From the NCBI GenBank assembly GCA_021613375.1, contig CM038705.1, forward strand, positions 8,951,095 through 9,015,094: a stretch of 64,000 nucleotides of DNA, given 5' to 3'. The notes beneath the pieces are model-generated. The model ran no database searches. It saw only the letters and a program-made list of their open reading frames with translations, and had not been told where the DNA came from. This stretch comes from Megaleporinus macrocephalus. Lineage: Eukaryota; Chordata; Actinopteri; Characiformes; Anostomidae. Below, in pieces: positions 1 to 11,129 of this stretch. The translations under genes and the position numbers were made by a program. The stretch's first letter is position 1; every line of letters starts with the position of its first letter.

Positions 1-404
1 TCCCCGTTATTGATTTTCCATCAGAATCTTCACTTTGTTTAGGTTTGAAACTTCAGTGTCAACACCGTGTTGGGTCAACATAGTGCTGTCAATGAAAGAC
101 ATGGACTGATATAACGTTGGCCACAGTAATCATTTATTTATAGCTGACCGTACAGCGAAAGCCACCAAGGCCGATATGTTTGTGTATTACTGTGCTGACC
201 ACACCAACAGCAGACAACAGAAAAGTGGGAACCAGCTCTTAACTTTGGTTGCAATGATGTGAAATATACTTTCGCATATAGATGACCAGGAGATCCGTTT
301 CAGTCTGTTCTATTATTATGTTGACCACAATGATAGAAAAAAAACATTCATTTATAGTTGATTATGTGATGAAAGACACAAGCTTATAGCACTGACCATA
401 GTTA

Positions 405-1640
405 TATAGTTATATAGTTATTATATTATAGTTGCTTATAGCACTGACCCCAATGACTTGGTTAAGTCATTTATAGTTGTTTACGTTATATAGTTATATA
501 CATTATATTATAGTTGCTTATAGCACTGACCCCAATGACTTGGTTAAGTAATTTATAGTTGTTTACGTTATATAGTTATATATGTTATATTATAGTTGCT
601 TATAGCACTGACCCCAATGATTCTTATAGCACTGACCCTAATGACTTGATTAAGTCATTTATAGTTGTTTACGTTATATAGTTATATAGTTATATTATAG
701 TTGCTTATAGCACTGACCCCAATGACTTCTTATAGCACTGACCCTAATGACTTGATTAAGTCATTTATAGTTGTTTACGTTATATAGTTATATATGTTAT
801 ATTATAGTTGCTTATAGCACTGACCCCAATGACTTCTTATAGCACTGACCCTAATGACTTGATTAAGTCATTTATAGTTGTTTACGTTATATAGTTATAT
901 AGTTATATTATAGTTGCTTATAGCACTGACCCCAATGACTTGATTAAGTCATTTATAGTTGTTTATGTTATATAGTTATATATGTTATATACATTATGTT
1001 ATAGTTGCTTATAGCACTGACCCCAATAACTTGATTAAGTCATTTATAGTTGTTTACGTTATATAGTTATATACGTTATATTATAGTTGCTTATAGCACT
1101 GACCCCAATGACTTGGTTAAGTCATTTATAGTTGTTTACGTTATATAGTTATATATGTTATATTATAGTTGCTTATAGCACTGACCCCAATGACTTGGTT
1201 AAGTCATTTATAGTTGTTTACGTTATATAGTTATATAGTTATTTTATAGTTGCTTATAGCACTGAACCCAATGCCTTGGTCAGTTCATTTATAGTTGTTT
1301 ACGTTATATAGTTATATACATTATATTATAGGTGATTATAGTACTGACCCCAATAACTTGATTAAGTAATTTATAGTTGTTTACGTTATATAGTTATATA
1401 TGTTATATATGTTATATTATAGTTGCTTATAGCACTGACCCCAATAACTTGATTAAGTAATTTATAGTTGTTTACGTTATATAGTTATATACGTTATATT
1501 ATAGTTGCTTATAGCACTGACCCCAATAACTTGATTAAGTAATTTATAGTTGTTTACGTTATATAGTTATATACGTTATATTATAGTTGCTTATAGCACA
1601 GACCCCAATGACTTGGTTAAGTCATTTATAGTTGAGTGCA
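405..1640. repeat. 82-bp AT-rich minisatellite, array A
   Basis: The unit runs ttatagttgcttatagcact, then gaccccaatgacttggttaa, then a tail rich in ttatatagttatata. Spacing between successive gttgcttatagcac anchors is 81-83 bp (431, 512, 595). Some units are about 26 bp longer because the block ttcttatagcactgacc is internally repeated. About 14 units. The tails are nearly pure A/T and could extrude or pair. Confidence 0.9.
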
Positions 1641-1794
1641 TGATAAAAGTCACACACTTCTAATATTTCTTTGTTGGTATGCTAACCACAGCAATAACAC
1701 ACAGTTACCAAAGGGGTCTAAAGGTTATTCAATTCAAGGGTTCATTGACTCATTCTAGGCTGCACTGTGGATGTTACTCAATGTGTTCAGTAAC

Positions 1795-2820
1795 TGCTTT
1801 TGTGTTTTTATTTTAGATTTAGACAACATTTGATAGCAATCATTGCAGAAATCCAGGCATTTCCTAATGATCCATTGACTTTTTCTGGCAATTGTGGCTT
1901 TTTTATGGCCACATGGTGAGCAGTTAGATCCATTGTTTTGGTAGTAAATGTGTCCCAAAGTCTGAAAAACAGTGTAGAGCATTCATAAACATCAGTACTG
2001 AAACACATTTGTCAAATCATGACTTAGATCACAATCAGACAACATTTCATTAGTACTCAATGCAGGAGTCCAGGCAATTCCAAACAGTTCTTTCACTTTT
2101 TCTTGCAACTGTGGCTCTCTTATGGCCACACTGTGAGCAGTTAAATCCCATTTTATGAGGTAAAAGTCTCCCAGAGTCTTACTTATATCACAATCAGACT
2201 TTTCATTAGCAACACTTGTTGCAATCCAGGCAATTCCAAACGATTGACGTCTTTTATGACCACATGGTGAGCAGTTAGATCCCCTTTTTCAGTAGTAAAT
2301 GTGTCCCAAAGTCTGAAAATCAGTGTATAAAATAAATAATTGTCAGTACCCAAAACACGTGTCACAGTTGTGACTCACATTAGAATCTTTTAGAACATTT
2401 TATTAATAATCAATGGAGAAATCCAGGCAATTCCAAACGGTTCTTTGACTTTTTCTCACAACTGTGGCTCTCTTATAACCACACAGTGAGCAGTTAGATG
2501 CCATATTTTGAGGTAAAAGTCTACCAGTGTATAAAATTAAGAATTCTCAGTACCTAAAACACATTTTTTGCAATTGTTACTTGGATCACAATCAGACAAC
2601 ATTTCATTAGAAACAATTGCAGAAATCCAGGCAATTTCCAATGGTTGATTGACTCTTTTCCTGCAACTGTAGTTGCGTCCCAGTCTCTTATGGCCACATG
2701 GTGAGCACAGTTAGATCCCTTTTTTATAGTTAATGTTTTATTTTTAATGGTTTAGTTAGTCTGAAAACCAGTGTATAAAATTAAGAATTGTCAGTACCAA
2801 AAACACGTGTCTAGTGTTAG
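1795..2820. repeat. About 215-bp tandem repeat tract, copy 1
   Basis: Five diverged units are marked by the anchor cacatggtgagcagttagat at about 1910, 2127, 2261, 2480 and 2694, mostly 214-219 bp apart with one short unit. Each also carries gacaacattt...cagaaatccaggcaattcc and a closing cagtgtataaaattaag. Reverse-strand open frames through it (for example 1808-2008 and 2183-2365) share a short repeated peptide but lack starts, splice sites or a recognisable domain, so I read this as satellite-like DNA. Confidence 0.75.
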
Positions 2821-3319
2821 ACTAGAACTCATCTCAAGCACACGTGGGCCTCACGTCCCCCTGTAGTCGAAGAGAAAACTGAGAAGCTGACCCAGATAGC
2901 ACACTGACATTGATCCCCGTTATTGATTTTCCATCAGAATCTTCACTTTGTTTAGGTTTGAAACTTCAGTGTCAACACCGTTTTGGGTCAACATAGTGCT
3001 GTCAATGAAAGACATGGACTGATATAACGTTGGCCACAGTAATCATTTATTTATAGCTGACCGTACAGCGAAAGCCACCAAGGCCGATATGTTTGTGTAT
3101 TACTGTGCTGACCACACCAACAGCAGAGAACAGAAAAGTGGGAACCAGCTCTTAACTTTGGTTGCAATGATGTGAAATATACTTTCGCATATAGATGACC
3201 AGGAGATCCGTTTCAGTCCGTTCTATTATTATGTTGACCACAATGATAGAAAAAAAACATTCATTTATAGTTGATTATGTGATGAAATACACAAGCTTAT
3301 AGCACTGACCATAGTTATA

Positions 3320-4127
3320 TAGTTATATAGTTATTATATTATAGTTGCTTATAGCACTGACCCCAATGACTTGGTTAAGTCATTTATAGTTGTTTACGTT
3401 ATATAGTTATATACATTATATTATAGTTGCTTATAGCACTGACCCCAATGACTTGGTTAAGTCATTTATAGTTGTTTACGTTATATAGTTATATACATTA
3501 TATTATAGTTGCTTATAGCACTGACCCCAATGACTTCTTATAGCACTGACCCCAATGACTTGATTAAGTCATTTATAGTTGTTTACGTTATATAGTTATA
3601 TATGTTATATTATAGTTGCTTATAGCACTGACCCCAATGACTTCTTATAGCACTGACCCCAATGACTTGATTAAGTCATTTATAGTTGTTTACGTTATAT
3701 AGTTATATACGTTATATTATAGTTGCTTATAGCACTGACCCCAATGACTTCTTATAGCACTGACCCTAATGACTTGATTAAGTCATTTATAGTTGTTTAC
3801 GTTATATAGTTATATAGTTATATTATAGTTGCTTATAGCACTGACCCCAATGACTTGATTAAGTCATTTATAGTTGTTTATGTTATATAGTTATATATGT
3901 TATATACATTATATTATAGTTGCTTATAGCACTGACCCCAATGACTTGATTAAGTCATTTATAGTTGTTTACGTTATATAGTTATATACGTTATATTATA
4001 GTTGCTTATAGCACTGACCCCAATGACTTGGTTAAGTCATTTATAGTTGTTTACGTTATATAGTTATATATGTTATAAATGTTATATTATAGTTGCTTAT
4101 AGCACTGACCCCAATGACTTGGTTAAG
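3320..4127. repeat. 82-bp AT-rich minisatellite, array B
   Basis: Same unit as the array at 405-1640, with about nine copies including the longer variant carrying the internal 26-bp duplication. Unit order differs from array A, so the arrays have been re-sorted since the 2.9-kb duplication even though the flanking sequence is about 99% identical. Confidence 0.88.
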
Positions 4128-4930
4128 CAACACTTGTTGCAATCCAGGCAATTCCAAACGATTGACGTCTTTTATGACCACATGGTGAGCAGTTAGATCC
4201 CCTTTTTCAGTAGTAAATGTGTCCCAAAGTTAAAGTCTGAAAACCAGTGTATAAAATTAAGAATTGTCAGTACCAAAAACACGTGTCACAATTGTAATCA
4301 TTAGTAATTAAGGCAGAAATCCAGGCAATTCCCAATGGTTGATTGATCTTGCAACTGTAGCTGCATCCCTGTCTCTTATGACCACATGGTGAGCAGTTAG
4401 ATCCCATTGTTTGGTGGTAAATGTGTCTGAAAATCAGTGTACAAAATTAAGAATTGTCAGTACCGAAACAGGTGTCACACTTGTGACTTAGATCCCTATC
4501 AGAAAACATTTGATTAGCAATCAATGCAGAAATCCAGCCAATTCCAAGTGGTTGACTGTAACTGCATCCCAGTCTCTTCTGGCCACATGGTGAGCAGTTA
4601 AGATTGTTTTGAAGTGAAAATATCTGAAAATCAGTGTTTAGAATTGTCACTAATGAAACCTTTGACAATCAGACAACATTTCATTAGTAACAGTTGTAGA
4701 AATCCTGGCAATTCCAAACGGTTGATTGACTTTTTCTTGCAAGACTTGCTAATTTCGGTGGTTTTGAAGTAAAAGTATCTCAAAGTCTGAAAATCAGTGT
4801 ATAGCATTAAGAATTGTTACTACCAAAACACATGTGTCACAACTGTGACTTAAATCACAATCAGACAACTGATTACTAATCATTGCAGAAATCAAGGTGA
4901 TTCCAAACAGTTCATTAACTTTTCCTTGAA
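4128..4930. repeat. About 200-bp tandem repeat tract, copy 2
   Basis: Four or so units with the anchor cacatggtgagcagttagat at about 4180, 4382 and 4583, roughly 200 bp apart. The first 170 bp correspond to 2209-2380 of copy 1. The last unit decays after about 4930. Confidence 0.72.
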
Positions 4931-5539
4931 ACTGTAGTTAACAAGTAATGACAGCTTAAGTACAGAAGTTAGCACTGAGCCTAATTCATCACATACTTGC
5001 CTCAAACTGGGCACTAGGTCATGTGCTTCCTGACACTTGACGTGCTGTTATCTATAAACATGGCAGGTCAGTGACGCTGCCGAAGAAAAGCAAGCCGTTC
5101 CGTAACGTTACCCGTGACCTATTCTTACACGTACTGTACATACTTTCCATGTAGAGTAACTAGAACCTTATATTATCTTCTCTTTGATAATCTCCAGACA
5201 TGCTATAGTGTATGTTATCTGTACCTGCCTGGCGGTGTTTAACACCTTACAGAGACGTGAACTGCTATTAGATTGCCTGCGTCTGCCTTTCCTCCTGAAC
5301 AGCTAACAGCAAACGCTGATAGCACAGATATTTCACATCTCCCTCCGCCTCCGTCTCCAGCAGGCCTGGCTTTAGGATTTGCTTCTGTTCTTAATGACCT
5401 GTTACATCTAAACTCCTGCCATCCTTCTCTCTCTCTCTCTCTCTTACTATTTGATGCCTCGCTTCTTCTCCCCAATTCCTTCGTTCTTGTCTTGCCAGCC
5501 TTCTCTCCAAGTTCAGCAAATCCTTGTATATGCAGTGTA
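4931..5539. other. Non-repetitive spacer, nothing recognised
   Basis: Mixed-composition sequence. It contains a short CT run at 5428-5446. A 106-codon open frame crosses it at 5273-5593 on the + strand, but codon content is low-complexity (Ser, Leu, Pro) and I see no splice or domain support, so no gene is called. Confidence 0.5.
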
Positions 5540-6818
5540 GAAGAGTGCTCGCCTCCTGAAGGGCACAGGAAGTTTAATAGGTGGACGAACTAACCTCCCC
5601 AAACACTTTCAAACATGTAGATTAAAGAGGCTGTCTCAACTCCAGTACTGTACTGACACTTCCATTTAGTACTTAGATCACACCCAGGTTACATACTGCA
5701 GGTTTGATATTAGTAGTTAAAGAACAGACTATTGTTTTAAAGAGTTTCATCAGATGGAATAGTAATGTGTGCTTATATAGTAATAATGCGTCCTTGTGAC
5801 ATCACCTAGGGGTGACATGTGCAATGAAAAAAGCAAAGGCCCTAGACCTGACCCTGGTGGTACCCGACCCTGGTGGTACCCCACAGGAAATATTAAATTT
5901 TCTTGATTAGGTTTCTAGTGAAACCACAAACTGCTTATTTGTTAAATATGACTTAAACCATTGTTAAAGAATTGTCACACACATTTTCTACAACGCTTTG
6001 TATTATCATAAGTAGAATGTTTGTCACTAAAACAACTACTACCAAAACAACTACTACTAAAACAACTGCTACCGAAACAACTGCTACTGAAACAACTACT
6101 ACTGAAACAACTACTACTGAAACAACCGCTACCGAAACAACCGCTACTGAAACAACTACTACTGAAACAACCACTACTGAAACAACCGCTACCGAAACAA
6201 CTACTACAGAAACAACGGCTACTGAAACAACTACTACTGAAACAATCACTACCAAAACAATCACTACCAAAACAACCATTACCAAAACAACCAATACTGA
6301 AACAACTACTACTGAAACAACCGCTATTGAAACAACCGCTACTGAAACAACTACTACTGAAACAACCGCTACTGAAACAACCACTACTGAAACAACTACT
6401 ACAGAAACAACTACTACTGAAACAACTACTACTGAAACAACCGCTACCGAAACAACCACTACTGTAACAACTACTACAGAAACAACTGCTACTGAAACAA
6501 CTACTACTGAAACAACTACTACTGAAACAACCGCTACCGAAACAACCACTACTGAAACAACTACTACAGAAACAACTGCTACTGAAACAACTACTACTGA
6601 AACAACTACTACTGAAACAAGCGCTACTGAAACAATCGCTACTGAAACAAACACTACCAAAACAACCACTACCAAAACAATCTCTACTGAAACAATCACT
6701 ACCAAAACAACCACTACTAAAACAACCGCTACTGAAACAATCGCTACTGAAACAAACACTACCAAAACAATCTCTACCGAAACAATCTCTACCGAAACAA
6801 TCACTACCGAAACAACAA
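5540..6818. repeat. Tandem duplication of 1279-bp unit, copy 1
   Basis: A 485-bp non-repetitive head (5540-6024), beginning gaagagtgctcgcctcctga, is followed by a 15-bp array. The same head recurs at 6819 with about five substitutions in 485 bp, so the two units are about 99% identical and arose very recently or are being homogenised. The junction is exactly at the end of array 1. Confidence 0.9.
6025..6818. repeat. 15-bp minisatellite, array 1 (Thr-rich if translated)
   Basis: About 53 units of gaaacaactactact. Variation is mostly act/acc, act/gct and gaa/aaa. Because the period is divisible by three, the array stays open on both strands. The + frame reads Glu/Lys followed by four Thr or Ala, and the reverse frame reads a Val/Ser repeat. 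The + reading resembles a mucin-type threonine tract, but I see no convincing acceptor before it, so coding status is unproven. Confidence 0.9.
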
Positions 6819-8663
6819 GAAGAGTGCTCGCCTCCTGAAGGGCACAGGAAGTTTAATAGGTGGACGAACTAACCTCCCCAAACACTTTCAAACATGTAGA
6901 TTAAAGAGGCTGTCTCAACTCCAGTACTGTACTGACACTTCCATTTAGTACTTAGATCACACCCAGGTTACATACTTCAGGTTTGATATTAGTAGTTAAA
7001 GAACAGACTATTGTTTTAAAGAGTTTCATCAGATGGAATGGTAATGTGTGCTTATATAGTAATAATGCGTCCTTGTGACATCACCTAGGGGTGACATGTG
7101 CAATGAGAAAAGCAAAGGCCCTAGACCTGACCCTGGTGGTACCCGACCCTGGTGGTACCCCACAGGAAATATTAAATTTTCTTGATTAAGTTTCTAGTGA
7201 AACCACAAACTGCTTATTTGTTAAATATGACTTAAACCATTGTTAAAGAATTGTCACACACATTTTCTACAACGCTTTGTATTATAATAAGTAGAATGTT
7301 TGTCACTAAAACAACTACTACCAAAACAACTACTACTAAAACAACTGCTACCGAAACAACTGCTACTGAAACAACTACTACTGAAACAACTACTACTGAA
7401 ACAATCACTACCAAAACAATCACTACCAAAACAACCATTACCAAAACAACCACTACTGAAACAACTACTACTGAAACAACCGCTATCGAAACAACCGCTA
7501 CTGAAACAACTACTACTGAAACAACCGCTACTGAAACAACCACTACTGAAACAACTACTACTGAAACAACCGCTACCGAAACAACCACTACTGAAACAAC
7601 TACTACAGAAACAACTGCTACTGAAACAACTACTACTGAAACAACCGCTACCGAAACAACCGCTACTGAAACAACTACTACTGAAACAACCACTACTGAA
7701 ACAACTACTACAGAAACAACTACTACTGAAACAACCGCTACTGAAACAATCGCTACTGAAACAAACACTACCAAAACAATCACTACCAAAACAATCACTA
7801 CCAAAACAACCATTACCAAAACAACCACTACTGAAACAACTACTACTGAAACAACCGCTATCAAAACAACCGCTACTGAAACAACTACTACTGAAACAAC
7901 CGCTACTGAAACAACCGCTACTGAAACAACTACTACTGAAACAACCGCTACTGAAACAACCACTACTGAAACAACCGCTACTGAAACAACCACTACTGAA
8001 ACAACCGCTACTGAAACAACTACTACAGAAACAACTGCTACTGAAACAACTACTACTGAAACAACCGCTACCGAAACAACCGCTACTGAAACAACCACTA
8101 CTAAAACAACCACTACTAAAACAACTACTACAGAAACAACTACTACTGAAACAACCGCTACTGAAACAATCGCTACTGAAACAAACACTACCAAAACAAC
8201 CACTACCAAAACAATCTCTACCGAAACAATCACTACCGAAACAATCACTACCAAAACAACCACTACTAAAACAACCACTACTGAAACAACCGCTACTGGA
8301 ACAACTACTACCGAAACAACCCCTACTAAAACAACCACTACTAAAACAACTACTACCAAACCAACTACCACTAAAACAACTGCTACCGAATCAACCACTA
8401 CTGAAACAAATACTACTGAAACAACCGCTACCGAAACAGCCGCTACCGAAACAACTACTACTGAAACAACCGCTACCGAAACAACCACTTCTGAAACAAC
8501 CACTACTGAAACAACCGCTACTGAAACAACCGCTACTGAAACAACTACTACTGAAACAACCACTACTGAAACAACCACTTCTGAAACAACCACTTCTGAA
8601 ACAACCACTACTGAAACAACCACTTCTGAAACAACCACTACTGAAACAACCGCTACTGGTACA
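6819..8663. repeat. Tandem duplication of 1279-bp unit, copy 2 with expanded array
   Basis: The 485-bp head at 6819-7303 matches 5540-6024. The following array is 1360 bp rather than 794 bp, so it expanded (or copy 1 contracted) after duplication. Confidence 0.9.
7304..8663. repeat. 15-bp minisatellite, array 2
   Basis: About 90 units of the same 15-mer as at 6025-6818, with blocks of variant units in shared order (for example runs with caatcactaccaaaa). The + open frame ends at TGA 8664-8666 immediately after the array, with a late block of variant acttct units just before it. The reverse strand is open across the array as Val/Ser repeats, which is a composition effect. Confidence 0.9.
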
Positions 8664-8666
8664 TGA

Positions 8667-8994
8667 TTTTTTGGGTAGCGACTAAATGAAGTAATCATTT
8701 TAAATAAGATAAACTTATGACTGTGTGATGTCATACTCAGTAAAGTGTACTGTGAGGTTTCTTCTGAGCTTTTCGAGAGAACTGTGTTCACAGCAGCAGC
8801 ACGTGTAGTCGCGCGGGGAGGAGAAGTATGGAGTACTTTACTTTTCCAGAACTGGAACATAAGCCGAGTGACTCCTTTCCCCCGTTTGCCCCATTAGTCT
8901 ATGCTAACATCACCTGTCCTCCTCCTAACCTCCTACTGTTTACCCTTCTCCCTGCATTCCTTTCCCATTTCACTCCATTTGTCTTTGTGCACCA
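8667..8994. other. Non-repetitive spacer, nothing recognised
   Basis: Short AT-rich then mixed sequence between the 15-bp array and the CT-rich tract. A small GC-rich patch lies around 8800-8820. No splice-supported exon seen. Confidence 0.45.
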
Positions 8995-9074
8995 CTCATC
9001 ACTCCATTCTTCTCTTTCTCCCTCTCTCTTGCTCTTTCTCTCTTCCTCTCTCTCTCTGTCTCTTTCACCCTCTT

Positions 9075-9107
<33 letters not shown>

Positions 9108-9624
9108 GTCCCCCTCTGTTTCTCTCTTCCTCTCTTTCTATCTCTTTCTTTCTCTCTCTCTGTCTCTCTACCTTTCTCTTCCTCTCTCTCTCTGTCCCTC
9201 TCTCTCTTCCTCTCTCTCTGTTTCTCTCTCTTCCTCTCTCCTCCTCCTCCTCTCTCTCTCTCTCTCTCTCTCTTTCAACCCCTTCTCTTTCTTTCTCTCT
9301 CTCTCTCTTCCTCTCTCTCTACCTCTCTCTCTCTCTCTCCCTCTCTTTTCCTCTCTTTCTCGCTCTCTCACCTTTCCCTCTCTCTCTGTCTCTCTCACCC
9401 TCTCCCAATTTCTCTCTCTCTCCCTCTCTCTTTCTCTCTCTCTCTCTCTTTCTTTCTTTCTCTCTGTCCGCCTCTGTTTTTCTCTTCCTCTCTTTCTACT
9501 TCTTTCTTTCTCTCTCTGCCTCTCTACCTTTCTCTTTCTTTCTTTCTCTCTGTCTGCCTCTGTTTTTCTCTTCCTCTCTTTCTACTTCTTTCTTTCTCTC
9601 TCTGCCTCTCTCTCTTTCCTCTTC

Positions 9625-9672
<48 letters not shown>

Positions 9673-9816
9673 TTCAACACCTTCTCTTTCTTTCTCTCTC
9701 TCACTCTTCCTCTCTCTCTACCTCTCTCTTCCTCTCTCTTTCTCTGTCTCTCTCTCTCCCTCTCTTTCTCGCTCTCTTACCTTTCTCTCTCTCTCTCTGT
9801 CTCTTTTGCCCTCTCT

Positions 9817-9854
<38 letters not shown>

Positions 9855-9912
9855 ATCTGTTTATCTGTCTCACTCTCTCTCTCTCTCTATCTCTCTCGCT
9901 CACCCTCTCTCT
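8995..9912. repeat. CT-rich polypyrimidine tract
   Basis: About 900 bp of nearly pure C/T with interspersed tctgtctctc and tttctttctt. Two internal copies of a block with tgtccgcctctgtttttctc or tgtctgcctctgtttttctc (about 9464 and 9550) show local duplication. The strand asymmetry would allow triplex (H-DNA) formation. The long Ser/Leu/Phe open frames here are composition artefacts. Confidence 0.92.
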
Positions 9913-10300
9913 GTGCACACATTCCTGATTCCACTATTCCACTAGTTCTCTATTAAACATTTATTAAGGAGGCTCATGTCCTGCACCGGTCAGCAGTTTA
10001 CAGAGATAAGACACCCACATACCTGCAGTTACACCCTTTATTAAGTCACTCACACCGTCCACTGCGTCCATCCCTCCCTGACACACAGTGCTGTTCCAGT
10101 TCTTTAAAGGGTCCCTGGTGGACATTTTTCATGGATTATATATTTTTTTCCTGAAGTCCATTTATAACATTTGTGTGTTTCTTTTTTATGAACAGTTGTA
10201 TTTATTTCTTTTGAAATATATATTCTATGAGGACCAATATAATAAAAAAAAGAACATAGAACATAGAATCTCCGCTATCCCTCCCAGGGAGTGTTAGTAA
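9913..10300. other. Non-repetitive spacer, nothing recognised
   Basis: Mixed then AT-rich sequence leading into the poly(A)/(TA) tract. No exon, RNA gene or transposon end recognised. Confidence 0.4.
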
Positions 10301-10325
10301 AAAAAAAAAAAAATAATAATAAAAA

Positions 10326-10380
<55 letters not shown>
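10301..10380. repeat. Poly(A) and (TA)n microsatellite
   Basis: A-rich runs with a few t interruptions (10301-10343) pass into about 18 TA dinucleotides ending near 10378. The MITE-like copy at 10381 begins directly after it, consistent with insertion of that element into a TA-rich site. Confidence 0.9.
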
Positions 10381-10382
<2 letters not shown>

Positions 10383-10580
10383 ACTGTTCAAAGCAAAACA
10401 AGTATCTCCAAAATTGCAACTTTACAGGAGAGAACAAAAACCTACTTTACTTTCAATGTAAGTCAATGGAACCAGAATTTTTTCCAAGCTATTTTGAAGA
10501 ATTTCTATTGGTCCATTCATCATGAAATTCTCACATATGTACATATTAAATCTTTAACAATGTTAAAAAAGAACAAAAAA
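10381..10580 (+). mobile_element. MITE-like short interspersed element, copy 1
   Basis: It starts tcactgttcaaagcaaaaca and contains the core tttactttcaatgtaagtca then atggaaccaga. The same order recurs at 37.1 and 44.6 kb (+) and 46.2, 59.5 and 60.1 kb (-). The best-preserved copies have inverted ends of the form gtc(c)aa...gaaaaacaagtat, so it looks like a non-autonomous DNA transposon of about 200 bp with no coding capacity. Family name not assigned. Confidence 0.75.
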
Positions 10581-11037
10581 ATTCAGTTTTCCGTGATGTA
10601 GTCCTTTCGATGGCCTGAGGAAGAAGGTGGATAATTTATGGTGGTGATAAGAGGTGACTAAAGTTTTTCTCCAGGCTAATGATATGATTGCTCTGGGCTG
10701 GAGTGAGTTTGAGGAAAGGTACTTGTTCCAGTAGCCTGAAGGGACTAAACACACACCATATCCCTCCCTCTTCTCCTCTTCCTCCTTTATCAGCGCTCAG
10801 GTATGCCGCTTGCTAAGAGGGAGAGGCTGGCGGGTAGATAGAACGTGACTGTATTTAAAGTTGACTGTAGAGGGTCTTTGTTTCTAATCTCCCCTCTGCC
10901 GCAGGTCAAATACCTGAGCTCATTTCATGGTTTAGCTTTGTTGCTTGTCTATAATCATACTCTGTTCCATCTGTCACCTTTCATTTGGCTGCTCATGTCT
11001 TTTACTCTCTGCTTGCTCATCTATTGCAAAACACCTC
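10581..11037. other. Non-repetitive spacer, nothing recognised
   Basis: Mixed sequence with a CT-rich stretch near 10765-10790. No gene supported. Confidence 0.4.
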
Positions 11038-11102
11038 ATTGTGTAGTCATTGACGTGCCCGTATATGGAATTCACAGAGAGTTGTAGTCTGAAGGCCGAG
11101 TC
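11038..11102 (+). repeat. Array-flanking direct repeat, left
   Basis: The block cattgtgtagtca, then agagttgtagtctgaaggcc, then gagt recurs in closer spacing at 13185-13229 just past the right end of the first 21-bp array. The array is therefore bracketed by direct repeats, as expected if it grew inside a small duplication. Confidence 0.7.
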
Positions 11103-11129
11103 AGCCTACAAACTACAAACAGACTTCTT

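Larger units (their letters stand above)
1..2913. repeat. Segmental tandem duplication, copy 1 (offset 2913 bp)
   Basis: The first 400 or so bases recur from 2914 with only about four differences (for example at 48, 207, 278 and 326), so this is a recent head-to-tail duplication of a unit of about 2.9 kb. The unit holds a non-repetitive head, the 82-bp AT-rich array, and a 200-220-bp repeat tract. The left limit coincides with the window edge, so the true start may lie outside. No gene is visible in it. Confidence 0.88.
2914..4930. repeat. Segmental tandem duplication, copy 2 (shortened)
   Basis: This begins as an almost exact copy of position 1 onward, but its 82-bp array is shorter and breaks off near 4127, where sequence equivalent to 2209 onward is joined directly. 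The join sits in the short shared string agcaacac. Copy 2 has therefore lost the stretch equivalent to about 1.2-2.2 kb, most simply by microhomology-mediated or replication-slip deletion. It then continues into a second set of 200-bp repeats. Confidence 0.82.

Noticed and set aside
1755..4668. Reverse open frames with a repeated Cys/His-bearing peptide (NCSPCGHKK)
   Set aside because: Spacing does not fit any zinc-finger class, and the repeats are diverged satellite units with stops between them.
7232..8860. 542-codon reverse-strand open frame of Val/Ser repeats (and the similar frame at 5953-6804)
   Set aside because: It is the reverse reading of the 15-bp array, whose period keeps several frames open. 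No start context, splice signals or domain.
8828..9956. 350-366-codon + strand open frames rich in Ser and Leu
   Set aside because: Translation of the CT-rich tract. Two overlapping frames are open at once, which shows composition and not coding.
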